A stretch of 9,255 nucleotides of DNA from Flavobacteriaceae bacterium UBA5079 (GCA_002414705.1 DIAL01000089.1:68646-77900), one strand, 5' to 3'. Numbered from the stretch's first letter, positions 1 to 7,081 are shown. Notes: generated from the letters alone by a model not told the origin. Numbers and translations are program-made.

Positions 1-505
1 ATAAAACGGATAATAAAACAATAACAATAGGAATAGCTGCATATTTCACATAGCGTAAATTCTTTTTAAAATTTATAGCCAATTTAAATGGAACTGGTTG
101 TAATTCTTCAGATTTCTGATTAATACTAGCTAGTAATAACTCGGATTCAACGCCTTGTTGTTTTAACTGTAAAACATTCAGCAATTTATCATTGACTTCA
201 GGAAAATGTGTACCAATTATTTTGGAGGCTTGTACATAATCTATCCCTTTTTTGAGTTTAAATAATTGTGCTAACGGAATGGCAATAAATTTGATAAATA
301 AGCCTATTTCAACAGTCACAAATACCCAAAACAAAATGGTTCTAGACGTTGTATTGAGCCAAAACACATATTCCACAAAAAGCGTAAATAAAAAATATAG
401 AAAACCGATAGCAAAAAATAAGATGCTACCTTTTATAAGTTCGTTAGTATAATAACGCCTCACAAAAGCTTCTAATTTCTGTAAAATGGTATTAAAATGC
501 GTCAC
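1..505 (-). CDS. DUF4175 family membrane protein, N-terminal part (cut by window edge)
   Basis: The minus strand is open from a GTG at 505-503 to the left edge, about 168 residues, with no stop. It reads [19 protein letters not shown] at the start, then two hydrophobic stretches (about residues 25-45 and 55-80), then a soluble stretch with [20 protein letters not shown], and another hydrophobic segment starting where the window ends. This layout and the [12 protein letters not shown] motif match what I recall of the flavobacterial DUF4175 proteins, which are usually around 1,000 residues or more, so most of the gene lies outside. Function is unknown; membrane anchoring is inferred from the helices. 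The start is uncertain: an in-frame TTG lies at 529-527, preceded by an in-frame stop. GTG is preferred because the family-like sequence begins there. It is divergent from the alkB-like gene, sharing a ~108-base gap. Confidence 0.8.
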   Translation of the reverse strand, partial: MTHFNTILQKLEAFVRRYYTNELIKGSILFFAIGFLYFLFTLFVEYVFWLNTTSRTILFWVFVTVEIGLFIKFIAIPLAQLFKLKKGIDYVQASKIIGTHFPEVNDKLLNVLQLKQQGVESELLLASINQKSEELQPVPFKLAINFKKNLRYVKYAAIPIVIVLLSVL

Positions 506-613
506 GTTTTTTGGGTGTTTTCTTTTCAACTTACTAAACTACAATTTTTTTTGGTCGATAATTATCTATAATTGATAACATTGTGTTAATTTAGAAGGAT
601 AAACGGTGTTTGT

Positions 614-1660
614 ATGAAAGATTTAAAATATTTGGTGGCTTTTACTATTCCTTTATCGGCAGTTATTGTGTTATATTTTCGAGGCTATTGGAGTTATTTT
701 ACACCTATTTATGCGTTTGGAGTTATTCCAATTTTAGAAATGCTGTTACCTATTGATACGACTAATTATTCAGAAGAAAACGTATCTGAAAAAAAAGTAA
801 ATCGCCTATTCGATTGGATGCTGTATCTTAATTTACCCATTGTTTATGGTTTATTGATTGCTTCGCTTATTATCTTGTCACAAAACACACTGGAAACATT
901 TGAATTTGTTGGTATTATGTTGAGTGTCGGTATGGTTTTAGGTAGCAATGGTATTAATGTAGCGCATGAATTAGGGCACAGACAAACAACCAATGAACGT
1001 TTTGTTGCCAAAGCATTGCTCCTACCGTCTTTATATATGCATTTTTATATTGAACATAATTTCGGACATCATTTGCATGCTGCTACTAAAGAAGATCCTG
1101 CAACTGCCAGATACAATCAAACCGTTTATGGCTTTTGGTTTACCTCAACCACACGACAATATATTGGTGCGTGGAAGATTCAGAAAAACTTATTATCTAG
1201 AAATAATCAGTCGTTTTTAAGTTTGAATAACGATATGTTTTGGTACGTTATTTTACAACTCGGTTATTTACTAACCGTATTATTAATTTTCGGTTCCGTG
1301 GGCTTGCTTTTTGCTTTGGGAGCTGCTGTAGTTGGCTTTTTACTATTAGAAACCGTTAATTATATTGAACATTACGGTTTGTTGCGCAGCAAAACGGATT
1401 CAGGGCGTTATGAGCGCGTGAAGGAAAATCACTCGTGGAATTCCAATCACGTAGTTGGACGTATGGTTTTGTATGAATTGACCAGACATAGCGATCATCA
1501 TTTTAAATCCAATAAAAAATATCAGATATTAGAGTATCATGCCGTAAGTCCGCAGATGCCTTATGGCTATCCAACGTCTATGGTTTTGGCTTTAGTTCCA
1601 CCTGTTTGGTTTAAAATTATGAATAAACGCGTACCAGAGGATATGGTTTCTTTAAACTAA
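614..1660 (+). CDS. alkB: Alkane 1-monooxygenase (AlkB-type membrane di-iron hydroxylase)
   Basis: A 348-residue integral membrane protein of the fatty acid desaturase/AlkB superfamily. All histidine boxes expected for AlkB are visible: HELGH at residues 118-122, EHNFGHH at 147-153, the NYIEHYGL motif at 249-256 and LTRHSDHH at 289-296. In characterised AlkB enzymes these histidines bind two irons and the enzyme hydroxylates the terminal carbon of medium to long alkanes in the cytoplasmic membrane, using electrons from rubredoxin and rubredoxin reductase. Hydrophobic segments lie near residues 7-21, 31-46, 72-90, 97-115, 208-228 and 229-248. The third box reads LTRHSDHHFKS, where the textbook version is LQRHSDHHANP. 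The protein is shorter than the Pseudomonas putida enzyme (about 400 residues). No rubredoxin gene lies in the window, so electron partners must be elsewhere. Substrate range cannot be read from sequence. No exact -7 motif is visible upstream; TATAATTG (567-574) and TAATTTAG (588-595) are only near matches. Confidence 0.9.
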   Translation: MKDLKYLVAFTIPLSAVIVLYFRGYWSYFTPIYAFGVIPILEMLLPIDTTNYSEENVSEKKVNRLFDWMLYLNLPIVYGLLIASLIILSQNTLETFEFVGIMLSVGMVLGSNGINVAHELGHRQTTNERFVAKALLLPSLYMHFYIEHNFGHHLHAATKEDPATARYNQTVYGFWFTSTTRQYIGAWKIQKNLLSRNNQSFLSLNNDMFWYVILQLGYLLTVLLIFGSVGLLFALGAAVVGFLLLETVNYIEHYGLLRSKTDSGRYERVKENHSWNSNHVVGRMVLYELTRHSDHHFKSNKKYQILEYHAVSPQMPYGYPTSMVLALVPPVWFKIMNKRVPEDMVSLN

Positions 1661-1713
1661 AAGCAATATTCCAACCTTACTTGTATGATTATCCTGCGCT
1701 TTATGCCATTTTC

Positions 1714-1745
1714 TTTGTGGTTTATTAATTGCTATTCTATCTTTG
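1714..1745 (+). promoter_or_regulatory. Bacteroidota-type promoter of gltX
   Basis: TATCTTTG at 1738-1745 is an exact match to the Bacteroidota -7 consensus TAnnTTTG. TTTG at 1714-1717 fits the -33 element, with a 20-base spacer. Transcription would begin near 1751, about 14 bases before the ATG at 1765. This placement rules out the in-frame ATG at 1729, which lies upstream of the -7 box. It also gives gltX a promoter separate from the alkB-like gene. Confidence 0.75.
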
Positions 1746-1764
1746 CGCTATCAAAATAAAAAAC

Positions 1765-3285
1765 ATGTCAAAACCCGTACGCGTGCGCTTTGCACCAAGT
1801 CCAACTGGACCTTTACATATAGGTGGTGTTCGCACAGCACTTTTTAATTATTTATTCGCTAAAAAACACAACGGAACGTTTATCCTTCGTATTGAAGATA
1901 CCGATCAAAATAGGTTTGTTGAAGGCGCTGAAAATTATATTGAAGAATCCTTGAAATGGTGCGGTATAACGGTTGACGAAGGTGTGAATACCAACGAAAA
2001 ATTTGGACCATACAGACAAAGTGAACGTAAACATATTTATAAACAATATGCAGAAGCGTTAATTGCAAATGGTAAAGCCTATTATGCTTTTGATGCTGCT
2101 GAAGATTTAGATGCTCATAGAAAAGATCACGAAGCTGAAGGAAAAACCTTTATTTACAATTGGCATAATCGTGAAAAAGGACGTTTGTTAAACTCATTGG
2201 TGCTGTCTGCTGAAGAAACACAAGCAAAACTTAATGCTGGCGACGATTATGTCATTCGTTTTTTATCACCACAAAATGAAACACTTCATTTAACAGATAT
2301 TATTCGTGGTAATATGACTATTGATACCAATATTTTAGACGATAAAGTATTGTTTAAAAGCGATGGTTTACCAACCTATCATTTAGCGAATATTGTAGAC
2401 GACCATTTAATGGAGATTACCCATGTTATTCGAGGTGAAGAATGGTTACCATCTTTAGCATTACACTATCAATTATATGATGCTTTTGGTTGGGAAAAAC
2501 CTGAATTTGCACATTTACCATTAATTTTAAAACCAACAGGAAAAGGAAAATTAAGCAAGCGTGATGGCGATAAACTCGGTTTTCCGGTGTTTCCATTAGC
2601 TTATAAAGATCACCAAACAGGTGATGTCTCTCTTGGATATCGTGAGGCTGGTTATTTTCCAGAAGCTGTTGTGAATTTCCTTGCCTTTTTAGGTTGGAAT
2701 CCAGGAACAGAACAGGAAATCTTTAGCATGGATGAACTGATTGCTGCTTTCAATTTAAATCGTGTGAATAAAGCAGGTGCTCGTTTTGATCCAGACAAAA
2801 CCAAATGGTTTAACCACCATTATATGCAAGAACAATATAATGACGATTTAGCCGAAACATTTAAGCAAATTCAACCAGAATTAGCCGAAATTGATGTGAA
2901 TTACGTTGAAATGGTAGTCGCATTGATTAAAGAACGCGCCACGTTTGTTACTGATTTTTGGGCATTAAGTCACTTTTTCTTCCAAACACCAACCGATTTA
3001 GACGAAAAAGCGGTTAAAAAAGCATGGAAAGAGGATTCTCCAGAAATTATGACGCAAGTCGTTTCAGTTATAGATTCTGTAAACGATTTCACGGTTGAAA
3101 ACCTGCAGACTGAATTAAAAGGTTGGATTACTAAAAACGAAATTAGCTTTGGAAAAGTAATGATGCCTTTGCGACTCGCATTAGTTGGCGCCTTACAAGG
3201 ACCAGATGTGTTTGATATTATGTATTTAATTGGTAAGGATGAAACCAAACGACGTATTGAGAATTTGGTGAATACGTTGGGTTAA
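1765..3285 (+). CDS. gltX: Glutamate--tRNA ligase (GluRS)
   Basis: A cytoplasmic class I aminoacyl-tRNA synthetase of 506 residues that charges tRNA-Glu with glutamate using ATP. The N-terminal Rossmann catalytic domain starts with VRVRFAPSPTGPLHIGG, where HIGG at 18-21 is the HIGH signature. LRIEDTD (41-47) and the KLSKR loop (262-266) follow; the anticodon-binding helical domain fills the C-terminal third. Length is typical for bacterial GluRS. The cysteine-rich zinc site found in E. coli GluRS near residues 98-127 is absent: the matching stretch reads YYAFDAAEDLDAHRK. The start at 1765 is chosen because SKPVRVRFAPSPTG is the usual N-terminus and the promoter's -7 box lies upstream of it; the longer frame from 1729 would begin before the transcript. 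With glnS in the same window, this enzyme is probably discriminating (tRNA-Glu only), which is an inference. Confidence 0.97.
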   Translation: MSKPVRVRFAPSPTGPLHIGGVRTALFNYLFAKKHNGTFILRIEDTDQNRFVEGAENYIEESLKWCGITVDEGVNTNEKFGPYRQSERKHIYKQYAEALIANGKAYYAFDAAEDLDAHRKDHEAEGKTFIYNWHNREKGRLLNSLVLSAEETQAKLNAGDDYVIRFLSPQNETLHLTDIIRGNMTIDTNILDDKVLFKSDGLPTYHLANIVDDHLMEITHVIRGEEWLPSLALHYQLYDAFGWEKPEFAHLPLILKPTGKGKLSKRDGDKLGFPVFPLAYKDHQTGDVSLGYREAGYFPEAVVNFLAFLGWNPGTEQEIFSMDELIAAFNLNRVNKAGARFDPDKTKWFNHHYMQEQYNDDLAETFKQIQPELAEIDVNYVEMVVALIKERATFVTDFWALSHFFFQTPTDLDEKAVKKAWKEDSPEIMTQVVSVIDSVNDFTVENLQTELKGWITKNEISFGKVMMPLRLALVGALQGPDVFDIMYLIGKDETKRRIENLVNTLG

Positions 3286-3291
3286 TAATTT

Positions 3292-3394
3292 AAAAATGTC
3301 ATTTCGACGTTAGGAGAAATCTTCAAAAAGTATAGTTTGAGATTAGCTACACTGAATCTACGATTTCTTCGCTTGCGCTCTGAATGACATTTTT
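3292..3394. repeat. Nested palindromic intergenic element, probable bidirectional terminator
   Basis: The gap between gltX and the converging barrel gene holds a ~103-base imperfect palindrome. The outer arms are AAAAATGTCATT (3292-3303) and AATGACATTTTT (3383-3394), a perfect 12-bp stem. Inside, AGAAATC (3315-3321) pairs with GATTTCT (3362-3368), and AGATT (3340-3344) can pair with AATCT (3355-3359). The GTCATTTCGACG...AGAAATC wording resembles dispersed intergenic palindromes that I recall from flavobacterial genomes, often seen between convergent genes. The A-rich left edge and T-rich right edge would give a U-tract on either strand, so termination of both gltX and the barrel gene is plausible. 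No open reading frame is supported here. Confidence 0.8.
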
Positions 3395-3410
3395 ATTTTT
3401 TAATCTTATT

Positions 3411-4094
3411 CTAAAACGAAATCATAGCCGTGAACGCTAACATAGACTGGTTTCCTTTAAATTTATTAGGATTTCCTGTTTGGTCTAAATTGTTATCATT
3501 CAGCTTATCCAAGGTGTTTAAAAAACCGTAAATATATTGGGCTTTCAATCTAAAATGGCTAAATCCAGCTGATAATCCGATGGCACCATCCACATTAAAT
3601 CGGTTAATTTCTTTGATGTCTTTTGCTAATAAATTGGTGTAATTCGCTATCAAATAATTTTCTTGGTTCATGTCATCTAATTCCAATTCGCCATTATACT
3701 GCAACATAGGTCCAAGATCAATGGTTAAAAAGCTTCCTATTAATTTTACATGCATTAATAAGGCTATTTGAGCGGTGAAAATCTTATAATCTATAAATTG
3801 GTCATTGGAGAGTAAAACAGGTCTTGCAGCAATGCCAATATGATTTTCAGCTAACTGAATCGTGTAACTCATATTGTACCATTTGTGCGGTAAATCCACT
3901 GTTGCAGATGCTCCAGCCATCCACCCATTGTCTTGTTTGGTTGTAAAATTATCCGTTAATAAATCATATTGGGTAATACCACCATAAATTCCAATACCAT
4001 TTACAATTTTGTAATTTTTAGGTTGCGCAAAACCCATGGTCATAAAACTTAAACATATACCGACTAATAAAAAACTTAATTTTGAGTGTTGCAT
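3411..4094 (-). CDS. Secreted outer-membrane beta-barrel protein (PorT/OMP_b-brl-like)
   Basis: A 227-residue protein with a clear Sec signal peptide: basic start (MQHSK), hydrophobic core LSFLLVGICLSFMTMGFA, and a likely cut after A23. The mature part alternates short amphipathic strands with loops (GIGIYGGITQYDLL, GWMAGASATVDL, LIGSFLTIDLGPML, AIGLSAGFSHFRLKAQYIYG) and ends in a strand closing with Phe (SMLAFTAMISF). A terminal aromatic residue is the usual signature for barrel insertion into the outer membrane. Size and pattern fit the small 8- to 10-strand barrels common in Bacteroidota (PF13568-like), whose ligands are mostly unknown. No transport or binding role can be assigned. It converges on gltX across the palindromic element and diverges from the SPFH gene. 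The ATG at 4094 sits 19 bases downstream of an exact -7 motif, supporting this start. Confidence 0.75.
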   Translation of the reverse strand: MQHSKLSFLLVGICLSFMTMGFAQPKNYKIVNGIGIYGGITQYDLLTDNFTTKQDNGWMAGASATVDLPHKWYNMSYTIQLAENHIGIAARPVLLSNDQFIDYKIFTAQIALLMHVKLIGSFLTIDLGPMLQYNGELELDDMNQENYLIANYTNLLAKDIKEINRFNVDGAIGLSAGFSHFRLKAQYIYGFLNTLDKLNDNNLDQTGNPNKFKGNQSMLAFTAMISF

Positions 4095-4113
4095 AATATA
4101 AATCTGTTTGTAA

Positions 4114-4144
4114 CAAACCTATGAAAAAAAGCGCTACTGACAGA
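4114..4144 (-). promoter_or_regulatory. Promoter of the beta-barrel gene
   Basis: On the minus strand TAGGTTTG (4121-4114) matches the -7 consensus TAnnTTTG exactly. TCTG (4144-4141), one mismatch from TTTG, lies 19 bases upstream as the -33 element. The predicted leader is only about 12 bases, ending at the ATG at 4094. The -7 box overlaps a short perfect palindrome, GTTTG-TAA-CAAAC (4106-4118), and the -33 element overlaps the hairpin at 4141-4161. Confidence 0.7.
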
Positions 4145-4161
4145 TTTATTTTTCAAATCTG
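4141..4161. repeat. Perfect inverted repeat in the divergent promoter region
   Basis: CAGATTT (4141-4147) and AAATCTG (4155-4161) form a 7-bp inverted repeat with a 7-base loop. A third copy of AAATCTG lies at 4100-4106, next to the barrel gene's start. The repeat overlaps the -33 element of the barrel gene, so it could be an operator. There is no direct evidence for a regulator in the window. Confidence 0.5.
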
Positions 4162-4225
4162 CTCATGTGATAAAAATATAACGTAAATTAGTAAACCTAT
4201 TATAACCCAAATAAATAATTTTACA

Positions 4226-5149
4226 ATGATATTATTAGTTCCCTTTATATTAATTGGTCTATTCATTTTATTTTCCTCTTTTTTTATGGTCAAGCAACAA
4301 ACGGCTGCCATAATTGAACGTTTTGGAAAGTTTCACAGCATTCGCCAATCTGGTTTACACATGAAAATTCCTTTAGTAGATAAAGTTGCAGGCCGATTGA
4401 GTTTAAAAATCCAACAATTAGATGTTATTATAGAAACCAAAACACTAGATGATGTATTTGTAAAACTTAAAGTGTCTGTTCAATATAAAGTGGTTACTGA
4501 AAAAGTATATGATGCTTTCTATAAGTTAGATTATCCGCATGAACAAATTACTAGTTATGTATTTGATGTGGTGCGTGCCGAAGTTCCAAAAATGAAATTA
4601 GATGATGTTTTTGTAAAAAAAGACGACATTGCTTTAGCCGTAAAAGCGGAATTAAATGATGCCATGATGGATTATGGTTTCGATATTATTAGAACATTAG
4701 TAACCGATATTGATCCAGATCCACAAGTAAAAATTGCCATGAACCGAATTAATGCAGCAGATAGAGAAAAAACGGCTGCACAATATGAAGGTGATGCACA
4801 ACGTATTTTAATTGTTGAAAAAGCCAAAGCGGAAGCGGAAAGCAAACGCTTACAAGGTCAAGGTATTGCCGATCAACGTCGGGAAATTGCACGTGGTTTA
4901 GAAGAAAGTGTTGAAGTTTTAAATAAAGTGGGTATTAATAGCCAAGAAGCATCGGCCTTAATTGTTGTAACCCAACATTATGATACGTTGCAAGCTATTG
5001 GTCAACACACAAATAGTAATCTAATTTTAATGCCAAATTCACCACAAGCAGGTAGTCAGATGCTGAATGATATGGTAGCTAGTTTTACAGCTAGTAATCA
5101 GATTGGTGAAGCCATGAAAAACAACAAAAAGAATAAAGAAATAGAATAA
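4226..5149 (+). CDS. SPFH/Band 7 domain membrane protein (QmcA/stomatin-like)
   Basis: A 307-residue protein with one N-terminal membrane helix (residues 2-22), then an SPFH/Band 7 domain (about 23-190; note AAIIERFGKFHSIRQSGLHMKIPLVDKV and DDVFVKLKVSVQYKV), then a charged Ala/Glu/Lys-rich helical region (about 175-225, AEAESKRLQGQGIADQRREIARG) expected to form a coiled coil. The tail has ALIVVTQHYDTLQAIG...NLILMPNSP, which resembles the C-terminus of E. coli QmcA and of eukaryotic stomatin/HIR proteins. Length equals that of QmcA (305). Family members oligomerise in membrane microdomains and often control membrane proteases, but no NfeD-type partner or protease gene lies beside it here, so the specific role is unknown. 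No exact -7 motif is visible upstream. A perfect hairpin at 5261-5294 lies downstream. Confidence 0.9.
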   Translation: MILLVPFILIGLFILFSSFFMVKQQTAAIIERFGKFHSIRQSGLHMKIPLVDKVAGRLSLKIQQLDVIIETKTLDDVFVKLKVSVQYKVVTEKVYDAFYKLDYPHEQITSYVFDVVRAEVPKMKLDDVFVKKDDIALAVKAELNDAMMDYGFDIIRTLVTDIDPDPQVKIAMNRINAADREKTAAQYEGDAQRILIVEKAKAEAESKRLQGQGIADQRREIARGLEESVEVLNKVGINSQEASALIVVTQHYDTLQAIGQHTNSNLILMPNSPQAGSQMLNDMVASFTASNQIGEAMKNNKKNKEIE

Positions 5150-5260
5150 GGACTTCAAAACTCTATTTATCCTTATTTAGAGGAACATATAGCCATTAAA
5201 ACTTCAGGTTGAAAACTTCAAATATTACAAACTTCAATCGGCTTTATGTTTCTCTTTATA

Positions 5261-5294
5261 TTTTAAATAATCTTGGTATCAAGATTATTTAAAA
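5261..5294. terminator. Long perfect hairpin between convergent SPFH and GNAT genes
   Basis: TTTTAAATAATCTTG (5261-5275) and CAAGATTATTTAAAA (5280-5294) form a perfect 15-bp stem with the 4-base loop GTAT. The right arm covers the TAA stop codon of the GNAT gene (5287-5285), so the last codons and the stop lie inside the stem. The arms end in A/T runs but there is no long separate U-tract. A shared terminator or mRNA 3'-end stabiliser for both genes is the likeliest role. Confidence 0.7.
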
Positions 5295-6439
5295 GGATGG
5301 CGTTCTTCCCATTTTTTTGAAGGATTCATCAACTTAAAAATAGCTTTCAAAATACCATTTAAGAACCAATTTGTATGTTTTAAATACATAACCATATTTT
5401 CAGGTTTTGCGCCTACAGAACTCTTAATCTCCATGGCAGTGCGTGCAAAAACTATAGATTTAAACTGGTTATTAATACCAAATTCAGCCATATCATACAG
5501 CATATTTAAATACAGTTGATGTTGGTAATTATAATCTGAATTGTAGCCTAAAAAATAGGTTTCTAATTGATTGTTGTTTAAAATTAAAGTGTAAAATCCA
5601 ACCAATTCTTCTTGCAAATAATACCCAATCACTTTAAAATTTTCACCTAGTTGTTTTTTGAATTCATAAAAATGATTTTCTGGTAACAAGAAGGTATTTA
5701 TTTTGGCATTATTAGATACGTTTTTATACAATTTATAAAGCGTTTCTGATTGTTTTAAAACCGCTGCCTCATCTAATTCTTTAGTTGCAATTAACTTGGA
5801 TTTCTTACGAGCTGTTTTATAACGATCACGATATTTTTTATGTAAATCGGATATATAATCATCAAAATTAGACCAGTGTTCTGGAATGTTCATAATCATA
5901 TTGGGTTGTACTACCAATTGATGAAAACCCATTTGATTGAGACTATTTTTAGTTTGATGAATGGTGTCCGTTAGAAAATAATCTTTCAATAAAATAGCAC
6001 GAATGGTTTTGTTATAAACAGTTTTAATTTCATGTTTCAATACATCAACAGCCCTCAATAACATCGAAATAAACTCCTCATTTGATAGCGCGTCAGAATT
6101 AAAATACATACCGTGTTGGCCTGTATGGGTTAAGTTTCCAACCACCAGAATATTTCCTTTTAAAATCTTGGAAACTTGATTTTTAAAACGCTCTTGGAAG
6201 CAGGAATCATCGTTATTACGGAACATGTCATTCAAATACAATTCCACACGTTGCATAATAGCTATACCAACTAACTCTTGATTTTTGTAAAATGCGAAAT
6301 AATAGAGTGAAATATTCTCTGGCGAAGATTTTTCCAATGCTTTAAGATAAGCCGATTGCAGAAAAATATCATGTACAAGCAATGCATCCCAAGCTGGTGG
6401 TAAATTACGAGAAGATGTAAATAATTGTGTTTCTATCAA
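5285..6439 (-). CDS. GNAT/FemAB-like acyltransferase family protein
   Basis: A 384-residue soluble protein from the chosen TTG start (IETQLFTSSRNLPPAWDALL). Counted from there, residues 1-170 look like a first acyltransferase-type fold (YYFAFYKNQELVGIAIMQ at about 46-63). A basic segment, LHKKYRDRYKTARKKSK, follows at about 199-215, then a second GNAT-like fold with VIGYYLQEELVGFYTLIL (270-287) and LETYFLGYNSDYNYQHQLYLNMLYDMAEFG. The two tandem folds and the conserved-looking end NPSKKWEERHPFK suggest the FemAB/peptidoglycan-recognition-like group of the GNAT superfamily. Substrate is unknown. There is no ATG near the expected N-terminus. The only in-frame choices are TTG at 6469, which lies inside the preceding terminator hairpin directly after a stop, and TTG at 6439. 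The latter is preferred but not certain. Confidence 0.75.
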   Translation of the reverse strand: MIETQLFTSSRNLPPAWDALLVHDIFLQSAYLKALEKSSPENISLYYFAFYKNQELVGIAIMQRVELYLNDMFRNNDDSCFQERFKNQVSKILKGNILVVGNLTHTGQHGMYFNSDALSNEEFISMLLRAVDVLKHEIKTVYNKTIRAILLKDYFLTDTIHQTKNSLNQMGFHQLVVQPNMIMNIPEHWSNFDDYISDLHKKYRDRYKTARKKSKLIATKELDEAAVLKQSETLYKLYKNVSNNAKINTFLLPENHFYEFKKQLGENFKVIGYYLQEELVGFYTLILNNNQLETYFLGYNSDYNYQHQLYLNMLYDMAEFGINNQFKSIVFARTAMEIKSSVGAKPENMVMYLKHTNWFLNGILKAIFKLMNPSKKWEERHPFK

Positions 6440-6448
6440 AATACCATG

Positions 6449-6478
6449 AAAAAAGACTGATTGAAACAATCAGTCTTT
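6449..6478 (-). terminator. Rho-independent-type terminator of the DUF1761 gene
   Basis: AAAGACTGATTG (6452-6463) and CAATCAGTCTTT (6467-6478) form a perfect 12-bp stem with a 3-base loop. On the minus strand the stem is followed by a run of six T (6454-6449), so it fits an intrinsic terminator for the DUF1761 gene, whose stop is about 22 bases upstream. The T-tract ends about 10 bases before the likely start of the GNAT gene. Confidence 0.85.
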
Positions 6479-6500
6479 AAAATTTTATAATCATTACAAA

Positions 6501-6983
6501 TTAAATCCAGCCACAAACAATGCCACCCATAATAGTTGTGCAAACCAACCAATATCCACTATTGACCAAAATATATTTCCAGCTTTTTCTTTCGAATAAT
6601 GCATTTATAGCCAAAATAGGAAAAACCATTAAAACACCTGCCATAAAACCATGCAAAGTACCATGCTTAAAAGTTCTAAACGCCATACCGTAATCATCCA
6701 TAAATGTCGTGTATGATGGCAAAGCTTGTGTAGCATCACCACCAATCATACCTAGTGCACCTGTTTGGTGAATGGTTAAAAACTGTAAAACAATAGCAAT
6801 AAAAAAAGAAAAAATAAAAGTCAATATAAAAATTAAAGCCATGTTTCCACCTTTTAAACAATCAGTTGTTAAACCTGCTTCACGCATCCATACATTTCCA
6901 AACATTTTTGGATGATACCAAATAAAACCCATGATTAAAGGTACTAGCGCAGCAACCGCAATTGCTAAAAAATTAATATCCAT
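6501..6983 (-). CDS. DUF1761 family integral membrane protein
   Basis: A 160-residue protein that begins MDINFLAIAVAALVPLIMGFIWYHPKMFGNVW, the typical opening of the DUF1761 family (helix, then a WYHP-type motif and an FGxxW stretch). Four hydrophobic helices can be seen at about residues 4-24, 47-69, 112-130 and 138-158. Family function is unknown and no partner gene is evident. The gene has its own candidate promoter and sits between two intrinsic terminators, so it is probably transcribed mostly alone. Length is normal for the family (about 130-170 residues as I recall). Confidence 0.85.
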   Translation of the reverse strand: MDINFLAIAVAALVPLIMGFIWYHPKMFGNVWMREAGLTTDCLKGGNMALIFILTFIFSFFIAIVLQFLTIHQTGALGMIGGDATQALPSYTTFMDDYGMAFRTFKHGTLHGFMAGVLMVFPILAINALFERKSWKYILVNSGYWLVCTTIMGGIVCGWI

Positions 6984-7009
6984 AGTTAGTTATTTAAAAA
7001 TTAGTGTTT

Positions 7010-7017
7010 TAAAGGTA
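7010..7017 (-). promoter_or_regulatory. Candidate -7 element for the DUF1761 gene
   Basis: TACCTTTA on the minus strand differs from the TAnnTTTG consensus only in the last base and lies 26 bases before the ATG at 6983. No clear TTTG -33 element is seen 19-21 bases upstream. Support comes from its position between the glnS terminator and the gene. Confidence 0.4.
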
Positions 7018-7049
7018 GTTTAAAATTTTTGGTTATTGAATTTACACAT

Positions 7050-7081
7050 AAAAAAACCTTGAATTATTTCATAATTCAAGG
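7050..7081 (-). terminator. Rho-independent-type terminator of glnS
   Basis: CCTTGAATTAT (7057-7067) and ATAATTCAAGG (7071-7081) form a perfect 11-bp stem with a 3-base loop. On the minus strand it is followed by seven T (7056-7050). It lies about 26 bases after the glnS stop at 7108, the classic place for an intrinsic terminator. Confidence 0.88.

Noticed and set aside
252..452. A 66-codon plus-strand open frame near the left end.
   Set aside because: It is the shadow of the DUF4175 gene on the opposite strand, whose translation has recognisable family sequence.
1661..1713. A short plus-strand peptide-like frame (LYDYPALYAIFFVVY) after the alkB-like gene.
   Set aside because: It has no start codon, is very short and matches nothing I recognise. 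It may be chance.
1729..1764. Upstream in-frame ATG that would lengthen GluRS by 12 residues (MLFYLCAIKIKN).
   Set aside because: It lies before and within the -7 promoter element at 1738-1745, and the family N-terminus begins at 1765.
5150..5260. A possible small gene between the SPFH gene and the hairpin.
   Set aside because: Stops occur often in the frames inspected, and only short ACTTCA repeats were visible.
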